Assembly: GCA_947579665.1 (NCBI GenBank) | Contig: OX388350.1 | Coordinates: 1,612,001 to 1,676,000 of the forward strand | Reading direction: 5' to 3' | Origin: Sympetrum striolatum | Lineage: Eukaryota > Arthropoda > Insecta > Odonata > Libellulidae | DNA: 64,000 bases | Shown: positions 48,608-60,984 of the stretch, in pieces | How positions within the stretch are numbered: the first letter of the stretch is position 1 | Layout of the letters: every line of letters begins with the position of its first letter | Made by a program: the position numbers and the translations under genes | Notes under the pieces: generated by a model | Seen by the model: the letters and a program-made list of their open reading frames with translations, nothing else | Database searches by the model: none | What the model was told of the DNA's origin: nothing

Positions 48608-49689
48608 GGATACAAATTCACAGCCTAAACTACAAGCGTCATTGATCTGAAATTTTTATGACATATTGGCCATAACGTGAAACCCCCAGGAAAAAAGCGA
48701 CTTTGATCCTCAGTGTCATGGGTTCGATTCCAGAGGGCCCCAAAGTCTCGATTTTTCCCGTTTAAATGCATTGCTTTGATTTTCGGGAATTTTTAAAAAA
48801 TACTTCCGGGATTGGTAGAGAATCGAAAATCTAGGAGCCTTTATATATGGTCATGATCTATCGAAAACATAAATGAGTTTTACAGAAAATATCCCGAGTT
48901 CGATGCTAGGTCGAGGCAAAAATCGGCCGTTTAAAATGTATTGTGGCGATTTTAAAGATTTTTTTTGGACCCCTTCCCGATGGCATGGAAACTTGCAATT
49001 CGGCATGGAGTTGGAGATTATAAATATATTTCATAATCAAATTTTACATATTCGCTGTTGGTCCTTGGTTCGATCCCAGAGGGCCATTTACATTCCTCAA
49101 TGCATTTCTTATGGAGATAACGGAAACAAGTTTAAGGTACTTCCCGGCATGCTATCGACTTAAAACTTAGCATGATAGAAGAAGCAGTCTTAACAAATCA
49201 AACTTTGCATTCATAGCTATCAATGTGTCCTGGTTTCGACACCAGGTGTCTCTGCAATCAGAAGTTGATCCGATTTTTAGGAATTATTTTGAAACCTTTC
49301 CCCATAATATAGAAACCTGAAATTTGGCATATAGATTAAGATCAATAATAACTTTCAGAAACATTTTTTAAATTTCCAAGATCGTCCTTGGTTCGAGTAC
49401 CGAGAGCCATTTAATTCGTGAACATTAGAGCGTCATTTGAGGCAGTTGTAGCCAATATTTCTGCTTGAATTTTCACACATAGTTAGAGATGGTGATCTTC
49501 TATTGTGTTTCATAGTAGGTTTCTCAGTAATACCCGGGATCGATTCCAGGCGATGAAATTTCAGCGAATTTTAAGAAAAAATTAAATCCTTTATTTTTCT
49601 TATGAGGACCGTCCCGATGTGATGCCGATATAAAATTAGTATTGCCGATCTGCTTGCAGTATGCAAGCTACATTTTACTCGTATATAAT
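48608..49689 (+). repeat. Block 13 (duplicate of block 5)
   Basis: Copy of block 5, followed by the TA tract that holds the 2-bp difference between units. Confidence 0.9.
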
Positions 49690-49721
49690 AGATATTCATA
49701 TATATATATATATATATATAG

Positions 49722-50801
49722 AGGATACAAAGTCACAGGCTAAACCACTAGCGTCAATAGCTTGAAATTTTTACGACATATTGGCCATAACGTATAACCT
49801 CCAGAAAAATTGCGATTTTGAACCTCAGTGTCATGGGTTCGATTCCAGAGGGCCCCAAAGTCGCGATTTTCCCCATAAGATTACATGGCGGTGATTTTCG
49901 AAAATTTTTTTGAGGCACTTCCCGGAAAAGCGGAGAGTTGAAACTCGAGGGACCGCTAAATGCCATGCATAGCCAACAAAAATCGGAAAGATATCTTCGA
50001 ATATTGTCCTTGGTTCGATGCTAGACCGGGGCAAAAATCGGCCGTTTAAAATGCATTGCGGCGATTTTTAAGATTTTTTTTGGATCTTTTCCCGATAACA
50101 TGGATACTTGAAACTCGGCACGTCGATAGATATCATGAATGTATTTCATAATCAAATTTTACATATTAGCTTATGGTCCTTGGTTCGATCCCAGAGGACC
50201 ATTTGCACTTCCCAATGCTTTTCTTACGGAGATAACGGAAACAAATTTTAGGTACTTCCCGGCACGATATCGACTTCAAACTTTGCATGTAGAAAGATCA
50301 AGTCCATACAAATCAAACAGTGCATTCACAGCTATCAAAGAGTCCTGGGTTCGACACCAGGTGTCTCTGCAATCAGAAGTTAATCCGATTTTTAGGAATT
50401 ATTTTGAAACCTTTGCCAATAATATAGAAACTTTAAATTCGGTATAAAGATAGAGATCATAAATAACTTTCAGAAACATTTTGTAGATTTCCAAGATCGT
50501 GCTTGGTTCGAATCCAGAGAGCCATTCAAATTCGTGAAAATTAGAACGTCTTTTGAGGCAGTTGTAGCCCATATTTCTGCTTGAATTTTCACACATAGTT
50601 AGAGATGGTGATGTTCTATAGTGCTGCATAGTAAGTTCACAGTAAAGACCCGGGTTCGAGGCCGGACGATGGAATTTAGGCAAATTTTAAGAAATATTTC
50701 AATCTTATTTTTTCTTTTGATGGCCGTCCGGATATGATGCCGACATGAAAATAGTGTTGTCGATCTGCTTGCAGTATGCAAGCAACATTTTACTCGTATA
50801 G
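49722..50801 (+). repeat. Block 14 (duplicate of block 6)
   Basis: Copy of block 6, offset 9,146 from here on. Confidence 0.9.
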
Positions 50802-50858
50802 GTATATATATATGAATGAATCCGGAGAAGCATCTATATATAATAGATATATCTATTA

Positions 50859-51937
50859 TATACGAGTAAAATGTAGCTTGCATACTGCAAGCAGATCGAC
50901 AACACTAATTTCATGTCGGCATCATATCGGGGCGGCCCTCAAAAGAATAAAAAGGGATTGAAAATATTCTTAAAATTCGCTGCAATTTAATCGTCTGGCA
51001 TCGAATCTAGGCCTTCCTGGTGAATCTACTATGCAGTATTACAGAAAATCACCATCTCTTACTATGTGTGAAAAATCAAGCAGAAATATTGGCTGCAACT
51101 GCCTCAAACAAAGACCTTCTTTTCACGAATGTTAAATAGCTCTCTGGATTCGAACCAAGGACGATTTAGGAAATATAAAATATGTTTCGAAATGTATCTA
51201 TAGGTTCTATATATATGCCGAATTTCAAGTTTAAATATTATTGGGAAGGGGTTCAAAATAATTCTTAAAAATCGGATCAGTGACTGATTGTAGAGACACC
51301 TGGTGTTGAACCCTGGACGTATTGGAAGCTGTAAATGCACAAAATGACTTGCTAGAACCTGATCTAATTTCATACTAAGTTTGAAGTCGATATCATACCG
51401 GAAAGTACCTAAAATGTGTTTCCGTTATCCCCATAAGAAATGCATTGTGGAGTGCAAATAGCCCTCTGGGATCGAACCAAGGACCATCAGCGAATATTAA
51501 AAATTTGATTATGAAATATATTTATGATTTCTAACCCCATGCCAAATTTCAAGTTTCCATGCATTCGGAAAGGGGTCCAAAAAAAATCTTAAAAATCGCC
51601 ACAATACATTTTAAACGGCCGATTTTAGCCCCGACCTAGCATCGAACCCGGGATATTTTCTGTAAAACACATTTATGTTTTCGATAGATCATGACCGTAT
51701 ATAAAGGCTCCTAGAGTTTCGATTCTCTACCTCTCCGGAAAGTATTTTTTTTTAATTCCCGAAAATCTAAGCAATGCATTTAAACGGGGAAAATCCTGAA
51801 TTTGGGGCCCTCTGGAATCGAACCCATGATACTGAGGATCTAAATCACAATTTTTCTGGCGGTTAATTGTTATGGCCAATACGCAGTAAAAATTTGAACT
51901 CAATCACGCTTGTGGTTTAGGCTGTGAATTTGTATCC
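50859..51937 (-). repeat. Block 15 (duplicate of block 7)
   Basis: Copy of block 7 including its private substitutions. The preceding linker (50,802-50,862) repeats the 26-bp TA-rich palindrome. Confidence 0.9.
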
Positions 51938-51998
51938 TATCTATCTATATACCTATCTATATATATGAATGAATCCGGAGAAGCATCTATATCTATTA

Positions 51999-53077
51999 TA
52001 TACGAGTAAAATGTAGCTTGCATACTGCAAGCATATCGGCAATACTAATTTCATATCGGCATCATATCGGGAATGTCCTCAAAAGAAAAAAAAAGGATTG
52101 AAATTTTTCTTAAAATTCGCTGAAATTTCATTGTCTGGCATCGAACCCGGATCTTACTGGTGAACTTACTATGTAGCACAATAGAAGATCACCATCTCTA
52201 ACTATGTGTGAAAATTAAAGCAGAAATATTGGCTACAACTGCCTCAAAAGACGCACTAATGTTCACGAATGTAAATGGCTCTCGGGTCTCGAACCAAGGA
52301 CGATCTTGGAAATTTAAAAAATGTTTCTGAAATCTATTAAAGATCTCAATCCATATGCCAAATTTCAAGTTTCTATATTATAGGGAAAGGTCTCAAAATA
52401 ATTCCTAGAAATCGGATCAACTTCTGATTGCAGAGACACCTGGTGTCGAACCCAGGACACATTGATAGCTATGAATGCATAGTTTGATTTGTTAAGACTG
52501 GTTCTTCTATCACGCTAAGTTTTAAGTCGATAGCATGCCGGGAAGTACCTAAAATTTGTTTCCGTTATCTCCATAAGAAATGCATTGAGAAATGTAAAAG
52601 GCACCCTGGGATCGAACCAAGGACCATCAGCGAATGTGTTAAATTTGATTATGAAATATATTTATAATCTCCAACTCCATGCCGAATTTCAAGTTTCCAT
52701 GCCATCGGGAAGGGGTCCAAAAAAAATCATAAAAATCGCCACAATACATTTTAAACGGCCGATTTTTGCCTCGACCTAGCGTCGAACCCAGGATATTTTC
52801 CGTAAAACTCATTGATGTTTTCGATAGATCATGTCCATATATCTAGGCTCCTAGAGTTTCGATTCTCTACCTATCCGGGAAGTATTTTTTAAAAATTCCC
52901 GAAAATCAAAGCAATATATTTAAACGGAAAAAATCGGGACTTTGGGGCCCTCTGGAATCGAACCCATGACACTGAGGTTCAAAATCGCAATTTTTCTGGA
53001 GGTTATACGTTATGGCCAATATGTCGTAAAAATTTCAAGCCATTGACGCTAGTGGTTTAGCCTGTGACTTTGTATCC
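51999..53077 (-). repeat. Block 16 (duplicate of block 8)
   Basis: Copy of block 8 at offset 9,146. Confidence 0.9.
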
Positions 53078-53101
53078 TCTCTATATATATATATATATAT
53101 G

Positions 53102-54179
53102 ATATACGAGTAAAATGTTGCTTGCATACTGCAAGCAGATCGATAACACCAATTTAAAGTCGGCAACCTTTCGGGACGGTCTTAAAAAGAAAAAAAAATT
53201 GAAAATAATCTTAAAAATTTGCTTCAATTTTAATCGTCTGGCATCGAACCCGGGTCTTCCTGGCTAACCTATTAAGCAGCACAACAGAAGATCACCATCA
53301 CTAACTATGTGTGAAAATTCAAGCAGAAATATTGGCTGAAACTGCCTCAAACGACGTTCTACTTTTCACGTAAGTAAATGACTCTCGGGACTCGAACCAA
53401 GGACGATCGTGGAAATCAAAAACATGTTTCTGAAAGTTATTTATGATCTCTATCTATATGCCGAATTTCAAGTTTCTATTTCTTTGGGAAAGGTTTCAAA
53501 ATAATTCCTAAAAATCTGATCAACTTCTGATTGTAGAGACGCCTGGTGGCGAAACCAGGAAACATTGGTAGCTGTGAATTCACAGTTTGATTAGTAATGA
53601 CTTGATCTTATCTTATGCAAAGTTTCAAGTAGATATAATATCGGGAAGCACCTAAAATGTGTTTCCGTAATCTCCATAAGAAATGCATTGAGGAATGTAA
53701 ATGGCCCTCTGGGATCGAACCAAGGACCATAAGGGAATATGTAAAATTTGATTATGAAATATAATTATGATATCTAACGCCATGCCGAATTTCAAGTTTC
53801 TATGCCATCGGAAAAGGGTTCAAAAAAAATCTTAAAAATCGCCGCAATGCATTTTAAACGGCCGATTTTTGCCCCGACCTAGCATCGAACCCAGGATATT
53901 TTCCGTAAAACTTATTTATGTTTTCGATAGATCATTTTCATATATATATGCTCCTGGAGTTTTGATTCTCTGCCTACCCGGAAAGTATTTTTTTTTAATT
54001 CCCGAAAATAAAAGCAATGCATTTAAACGGGAAAAATCGGGACTTTGAGGCCCTCTGGAATCGAACCCATGACACTGAGGTTCAAAATCGCAATTTTTCT
54101 GGAGGTTATACGTTATGGCCAATATGTCGTAAAAATTTCAAGCCATTGACGCTTGTGGTTTAGCCTGTGACTTTGTATC

Positions 54180-54180
<1 letters not shown>
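53102..54180 (-). repeat. Block 17 (duplicate of block 9 up to the joint)
   Basis: Identical to block 9 until about 54,009, then different: it shows what the original end of this block looked like before the tandem duplication (GAGGTTCAAAATCGCAATTT instead of GAGGATCAAAGTCTC). Confidence 0.9.
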
Positions 54181-54230
<50 letters not shown>

Positions 54231-54351
54231 TATATGATATATGAATGAATCCGGAGAAGCATCTATATATAATAGATGAATGAATCCGGAGAAGCATCTA
54301 TATATAATAGATAGATGCTTCTCCGGATTCATTCATGTATCCATATATATA
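54181..54351. repeat. Complex linker: TA tract plus duplicated and inverted linker words
   Basis: A (TA)n run at about 54,185-54,227 is followed by two direct copies of GAATGAATCCGGAGAAGCAT and then one inverted copy (ATGCTTCTCCGGATTCATTC). The second and third copies form a palindrome. Unlike other palindromic linkers, the flanking blocks 17 and 18 have the same orientation. Confidence 0.85.
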
Positions 54352-55457
54352 TACGAGTAAAATGTAGCTTGCATACTGCAAGCAGATCGGCAATACTAAT
54401 TGTATATCGGCTTCATATAGAGACGGTATTCAAAAGAAAATTAAGGATTAAAAATATTCTTGGAAATCGCTGCAACTTAATCGTCTGGAATCGAACCCGT
54501 GTCTTTCAGGTCATACTTACTATGCAGTACAACAGAAGATCACCATCTCTAACAATGTGTGAAATTTCAGGTAGAAATTTTGGCTGAAACTCCCTCAAAC
54601 GACGTCCTACTTTTCCCATATATTCCTTATGAGAGAAATTTTAATGTTCTCTGGCATCGAACCCAGGAACAGCATGGTCGTATCTATTTTTTCTTGAACT
54701 GGGTTTTTATACATACATCTTCTATCTAAGCAAGAACTCCCTATTTCATCGATAAGTGCATGAAAGAAATAATTAAAAACCTTCCCAATGTGTTTTATAT
54801 GGCAGATATATTTACCACCTGGCATCGAACCCGGGACTTTCTGGTAATATTTATTATGCAGCACAACAGAAGATCACCACCTTTAACTATGTGTGAAAAT
54901 TAAGGCGGAAATATTCACTGAAACTGCCTCAAACGACGTCCTACTTTTCACATATATTCCTTATGAGAGAAAATTTAATGTGCCCCGGAATCGAACCCAG
55001 GAACAATTCGGTCTTATATAAATTATTTCAAAAACCTTATCTTAATATACATGTTCCATATAAGCAAGAACTTCTAATCATTTCGATAAGTGCATGAAAA
55101 AAAAATAATGAATATCTACCTCGATGTATTTTAAACGGCCGATTTTTGCATCGTCCTAGCATCGAACTCAGGACTCTTTTCGAGATGGTCATTTACGTTA
55201 TAGATAGATCCTGACTATATCCATCGGCTCCTTGAGTTTAAATTCCCTACCTGTCCGGGAAGTATTTTTTAAAAATTCCGGAAAATCAACTCAATGCATT
55301 TAAACGGGAAAAAACGGGACTTTGGGGCCCTCTGGAATCGAACCCATGACTTTGAGGTTCAAAATCGCAATTTTTCTACTGGTTACACGGTATGGCCAAT
55401 AGGGGGTAAAAGTTTCGAGTCAATGGCGCTAGTAGTTTAGGCTGTGAATTTGTATCC
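54351..55457 (-). repeat. Block 18, six monomers, second block type
   Basis: Hairpin at 54,367-54,383, terminus GTATCC at 55,452-55,457. Its middle monomers have ACCACCTGGCATCGAACC and GTGCCCCGGAATCGAACCC. It is more diverged than blocks 3, 19 and 21 of the same type. Confidence 0.88.
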
Positions 55458-55514
55458 TATCTATCTATATCCCTATATATATGAATGAATCCGGAGAAGC
55501 ATCTATATATAATA

Positions 55515-56621
55515 GATACGAGTAAAATGTAGCTTGCATACTGCAAGCAGATCGGCAACACTAATTTCATGTCGGCATCATATCGGGAAGGCCGTCAAAA
55601 GAAAAAAAAATGGATTGAAAATATTCTGATTATTTGCTGCAATTTATTCGTCCGGCATCGAACCCAGGTCTTCCAGGTGATTTTTACTATGCAGCACAAT
55701 AGAAAATCACCATCACTAACTATCTGTGAAAATTCAAGCAGAAGTATTATCTGCAACTGCATCAAACGACGTCCTACTTTCCCCTTATATTTCTTATGAG
55801 AGAAATGTTAATGTGGTCTGGTATCGAACCCAGGAATATTACGGTCTTCTGAAAACTGTTTTCTTAAACCAGTTTTAACCATATATTTTACAGCCAAGCA
55901 CGAACTTCCTATCATTTCGATAAGTGCATAAAAAAATAATGAAATACTAACCCTATGTATTTTAAACGGGAGACATATTTACCGCCCGGCATCGAACCCG
56001 GGTCTTTCTGGTGAAACTTCCTATGCAACATAATAGAAGATATTATTCTTTAACTATGTGCGAAAATTCAAGCAGAAATATTGGCTGCAACTGCCTCAAT
56101 CGAAGTCTTACTTTTCCCTTATATTCCTTATGAGAGAAATGTTAATGTGCTCTGGCATCGAACCCAGGAATAGTACGGTCTTATGAAAATTTTTTTCTTA
56201 AACCAACTGTTACCTTACACTTTCCGGCTAAGCACGAACTTCCTATTATTTCGAGAAATGCATCTAAAAAAATAATGAAAAACAGCTCCCATGTATTTTA
56301 AAGGGCAGATCTTTGCATCGTCCTAGCATTGAACCAAAGATATTTTTTGTAAAAGTCATTAATGTTTTCAAAAGTCCAAGACCATAAATACAGGCTCCTT
56401 GAGTTTTATTTCTCTACCTACCCGGAAAGTATTTTTTTAAAATTCCCGAAAATCACGGCAATGCATTTAAACGGAAAAAATCGGGACTTTGGGGCCCTCT
56501 GGAATCGAACCTATGACACTGAGGATCAAAGTCGCTTTTTTCCTGGGGGTTTCACGTTATGGCCAATATGTCATAAAAATTTCAAGTCAATGACGCTTGT
56601 GGTTTAGCCTGTGAATTTGTA
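55515..56621 (-). repeat. Block 19, six monomers, truncated terminus
   Basis: Hairpin at 55,532-55,548. Close relative of block 3 (offset about 18,424). The GGATAC terminus is lost: GTGAATTTGTAT runs straight into ATGAAATATGATATG and then into a fragment of another block. Confidence 0.87.
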
Positions 56622-56636
56622 TATGAAATATGATAT

Positions 56637-56812
56637 GAAATCCCCACCATGTATTCTTATGGGGAAAATCGCGACTTTGGGGCCTTCTGGAATCGAACCC
56701 ATGGCACCGAGGTTCAAAATCACATTTTTTCTGGCGGTTACACGTTATGGCCAATACGTCGTAAAAGTTTCAGGTCAATCACGCTTGTGGTTTAGGCTGT
56801 GAATTAGTATCC
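56637..56812 (-). repeat. Block 20 fragment, one monomer
   Basis: Only the terminal monomer of a block is present, entering at CCCCACCATGTATTCTTATG and ending at TAGTATCC plus a CTAT tract. It is fused to the end of block 19 without hairpin or linker, so it is a deletion or recombination joint. Confidence 0.85.
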
Positions 56813-56877
56813 TATCTATCTATCTATCTAGGTATATACATGAATGAATCCGGAGAAGCATCTATATATAATAGATA

Positions 56878-57980
56878 TACGAGTAAAATGTAGCTTGCAT
56901 ACTGCAAGCAGATCGACAACACTAATTTCATATCGGCATCATATCGGGACGGACATCAAAAGAAAAAAAAAATTCAAAATATTCGTAGAATTCGCTGCAA
57001 TTTAATCACCTGGCAGCGAACCCCGGTCTTCCTGGTGTACTTACTATGCAGCAAAATAGAAAATTACCATATCAAACTATGTGTGAAAATTCAAGCAAAA
57101 CTATTAGGTGCAACTACCTCAAACGACGTCCTACTATTCACATACACTCGTTATTTGAGAAATTATAATGTGCTCTGGCATCGAACCCAGGAACAGCATG
57201 GTCTTATCTATTTTTTTTCTTAAACAAAGTGTTAATATACATCTTCCATCTAAGCAAGAGCTCCCTTACATAACGATAAATGCATAAAAAAATTATGAAA
57301 AGATACCCCATAGTATTATATATGGGTGATATTTTTACCGCCCGGCATCGAACCCGGGTCTTTCAGGCAATACTTTCTATGCAGCACAACAGAAAAACAC
57401 CATCTCTAACCACGTATGCAAATTCAAGCAGAAATATTGGTTACAACTGCCTCAAATGACGTCCTACTTTTCCTTTATATTCCTTATGAGAGAAACGTTA
57501 TTGTGCTCTGGCTGCGAACCCAGGAACAGTACGGTCTTATGAAAATTTTTTTCTAAAACTTATTCGTACCATACATCTTCCAGCCAAGCACGAACATCCT
57601 ATCATTTCGATAAGTGCATCTAAAAAAATAATGAAAAACGGCTCCCATGTATTTTAAAGGGCAGATCTTTGCATCGTCCTAGCATCGAACCCAAAATAAC
57701 TTTTGTAAAAGTCATTGATGTTTTCGAAAGTCCAAGACCATAAATATAGGCACCTTGAGTTTTACTTCTCTACCTATCCGGAAAGTATTTTTTTTTAATT
57801 CCCGAAAATCACGGCAATGCATTCAAACGGGAAAAATTGGGACTTTGGGGCCCTCTGGAATCGAACCTATGACACTGAGGATCAAAGTCTCTTTTTTCCT
57901 GGGGGTTTCACGTTATGGCCAATATGTCATAAAAATTTCAGATCAATGACGCTTGTAGTTTAGGCTGTGAATTTGTATCC
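56878..57980 (-). repeat. Block 21, six monomers, second block type
   Basis: Hairpin at 56,893-56,909, terminus at 57,975-57,980. Two cores are altered to GCGAAC (about 57,015 and 57,514). Its right two-thirds match block 1 closely. Confidence 0.88.
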
Positions 57981-58055
57981 TATCTATCTATATAGGTATA
58001 TATATGAATGAATCCGGAGAAGCATCTATATATAATAGATAGATATATATAGAGA
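57981..58055. repeat. Linker at a strand switch
   Basis: CTAT tract, GAATCCGGAGAAGCATCT, then ATAGATAGATATATATAGAG. The GGATAC ends of block 21 (minus) and block 22 (plus) face each other. There is one linker word only, so the palindrome is limited to the microsatellite and the block ends. Confidence 0.8.
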
Positions 58056-59133
58056 GGATACAAACTCACAGCCTAAACCACAAGAGTGATTGAGCTGAAA
58101 TTTTTACGACATATTGGCCATAACGTATAACCTCCAGAAAAATTGCGATTTTGATCCTCAGTGTCATGGGTTCGATTCCAGGGGGCTCCAAAGTCCCGAT
58201 TTTTCCCGTTTAAATGCATTGCTTTGATTTTCGGGAATTAAAAAAAAATACTTCCCGGATAGGTAGAGAATCAAAACTCAGGGAGCCTTTATATATGGTC
58301 ATGATCTATCGAAAACATAAATGAGTTTTACGGAAAATAACCTAGGTTCGATGCTAGGTCGATGCAAAAATCTGCCGTTTAAAATGTATTGTGGCGATTT
58401 TTAAGATTTTTTTTGGACCCTTTCCCGATGGCATGGAAACTTGAAATTCGGTATGGAGTTAGATATCATAAATATATTTCATAATCAATTTTTATGTTTC
58501 CCCTGATGTTCCTTGGTTCGATCCCAGAGGGCCATTTACATTCCTCAATGCATTTCTTATGGAGATAGCGGAAACAAGTTTTAGGTACTTCCCTGCATGC
58601 TATCGACTTAAAACTTAGCATGATGGAAGAACCAGTCTAAACAAATCAAACTATGCATTCATAGCTATCAATGTGTCCTGGGTTCGACACCAGGTGTCTC
58701 TGCAATAAGAAGTTGATCCGAATTTTAGGAATTATTTTGAAACCTATCCCAATAATATAGAAACTTGAAATTTGGCATATAGATTGAGATCAATAATAAC
58801 TATCAGAAACATTTTTTAAATTTCCAAGATCGTCCTTGGTTCGAGTCCCGAGGGCCATTTACAATCGTGAACATTTGAGCGTCTTTTGAGGCAGTTGTAG
58901 CCAATATTTCTGATTGAATTTTCACACATAGTTAGAGATGGTGATTTTCTATTGTTTTTCATAGTAGGTTTTCAGTAAGACCCGGGTTCGATGCCAGACG
59001 ATGACATTTCAGCGAATTTTAAGAAAAAATTAAATCCTTTTTTTTTCTTTTGAGGACCATCCCGATATAATGCCGATATGAAATTAGTGTTGTCGATCTG
59101 CTTGCAGTATGCAAGCTACATTTTACTCGTATA
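58056..59133 (+). repeat. Block 22, six monomers
   Basis: Begins GGATACAAACTCACAGCC; hairpin at 59,100-59,116. The fourth monomer retains the CCTGGGTTCGACACCAGG stem-loop. Confidence 0.88.
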
Positions 59134-59189
59134 ATAGATAGATGCTTCTCCGGATTCATTCATGTATCCATATATATATCTATATATAT

Positions 59190-60903
59190 ATACGAGTAAA
59201 ATGTTGCTTGCATACTGCAAGCATATAAAATGTTTTTATAATCTTTATTCACATGCCAAGTTTTGAGATTTCGTGTTATCAGGAAGGGCTTAAAAAAATC
59301 TTAAAAATCGTTGCTATTTCTAATTTTTGTAGACGCCTGGTGTCGAACCCAGGACCTATTGGAAGATGCTAATAGGCATAACAACTTGTTTGAACCTGAA
59401 CAACTTGTTTGAACCTGATCTTAATTTATGCCAAGTTTGAAGTCCATATCATACTGGGAAGGTCCTGAAATAAAACTCCATAACCCCCTTCAGAAATGCA
59501 TAGGGTAATGTAAATGGCTTTCTTGGATCGAACCAAGGATGATCAATGAAATCTAAAACACGTTTTTGAAATGTATCCATGATGTCTATCTATGTGCCGA
59601 ATTTCGATGTTTTAAAATTTTTAATGTTTTTTTAAAGATATCTATAATCTCTATCTATATGCCGAATTTCAAGTTTCTATATTATTGGGAAAGGGTTCAA
59701 AATAGTTCCTAAAAATTGAATCAATTACTGATTGTAGAGACGCCTGGTGTCGAACCCAGGACATACTGGGAGCTGTGAAAACACATTATGACTTGATTTG
59801 ACCTGATCTTATTAAATGCAAAGTTTGAAGTCAACATCTTGCCAGGAAGTACCTAAAATTTGCTTCCGTTATCTCGATAAGAAATGCATTGTAGGATGTA
59901 AATGGCCCTCTGGGATCGAACCAAGGACCATCAGCGAGTTCTAAAATTTTATTATAAAATATATTTATAATATATATCCACGTGCCAAGATTCAAGTTTC
60001 CAAGTCATCTGTAAGTAATTTAAAATTAATCTTAAAAATCGCAATGTAAATTAAACGGGAGAATATTTGCCCTGGCCTAGAATCGAACCAAGGATAATAT
60101 TTGTAGATGTCTTTGTGGTTTCCTTTAGATATACACGGCATCTAGCGATCTCTTGAATTTCAACTCTCAACTCTTCCGGGAAGTGCCTCAAAAAAATTTT
60201 CGAAAATCCCCGCCATGTATCTTTATGGAGAAAATCGGGACTTTGGGGCCTTCTGGAATCGAACCTATGACACTGTGGTTCAAAGTTGGCTTTTTTCTGG
60301 AGGTTACACGTTATTTGTAAAGACTTTTTCTTGTATCTAGCAAATTTTGAAGTCGATAGCATACCGGGAAGTACCTAAATTTTGTTTCCGTTATCTCCGT
60401 AAGGAATGCATTGAGAAGTGCAAATGGTCCTCTGGGATCGAACCAAGGACCATCAGCGAACATGTAAAATTTGATTACGAAATATATTTATGATATCTAT
60501 CGACGTGCCGAGTTTCAAGTATCCATGTTATCGGAAAAGCATCCAAAAAAATTTTTCAAAATCGCCGCAATGCATTTTAAACGGCCGATTTTTGCCCCGA
60601 CCTAGCTTCGAACCATGGACCATATTCGGCGATGTCTTTCTGATTTACGTTGGAATTGCACGGCTTCTAGCGATCCCTTGAATTTCAATTCTCTACTTTT
60701 CCGGGAAGTGCCTCAAAAAAATTTTCGAAAATCCCCGCCATGTATTCTTATGGAGAAAATCGCGACTTTGGGGCCCTCTGGAATCGAACCCATGACTCTG
60801 AAGATCAAAATCGCAATTTTTCTGCCGGTTACACGTTATGGCCAATATGTCGTAAAAATTTCAAGTCAATGACGCTTGTGGTTTAGGCTGTGAATTAGTA
60901 TCC
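59190..60903 (-). repeat. Block 23, composite and oversized (about 1.7 kb, nine monomers)
   Basis: Hairpin at 59,206-59,222 followed at once by a joint (GCATATAAAATG) that drops the usual subterminal segment. Cores near 59,343, 59,526, 59,750, 59,918, 60,086, 60,259, 60,438, 60,607 and 60,784. At about 60,314 the segment ACGTTAT jumps to TTGTAAAGACTT, joining two partial blocks. A 19-bp tandem duplication (ACAACTTGTTTGAACCTGA) sits at 59,381-59,418. Confidence 0.82.
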
Positions 60904-60984
60904 TATCTATCTATCTATCTATCTATATCCTTGAATGAATCCGGAGAAGCATCTATATTTAATAGATATATATAGAGAGAGAGA
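60904..60984. repeat. Linker at a strand switch
   Basis: CTAT microsatellite, GAATCCGGAGAAGCATCT, then a TATA/GA tract. Block 23 (minus) and block 24 (plus) meet with GGATAC ends facing each other. Confidence 0.8.

Larger units (their letters stand above)
44832..53977 (+). repeat. Unit B of the 9.1-kb tandem segmental duplication
   Basis: Near-identical direct copy of unit A, 2 bp longer. The only difference I found is one additional TA in the microsatellite near 49,700-49,721. Similarity to a possible third copy ends just after 54,009, where CCCGAAAAT is followed by AAAAGC instead of CACGGC. The copy is either very recent or an assembly duplication. Confidence 0.93.
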
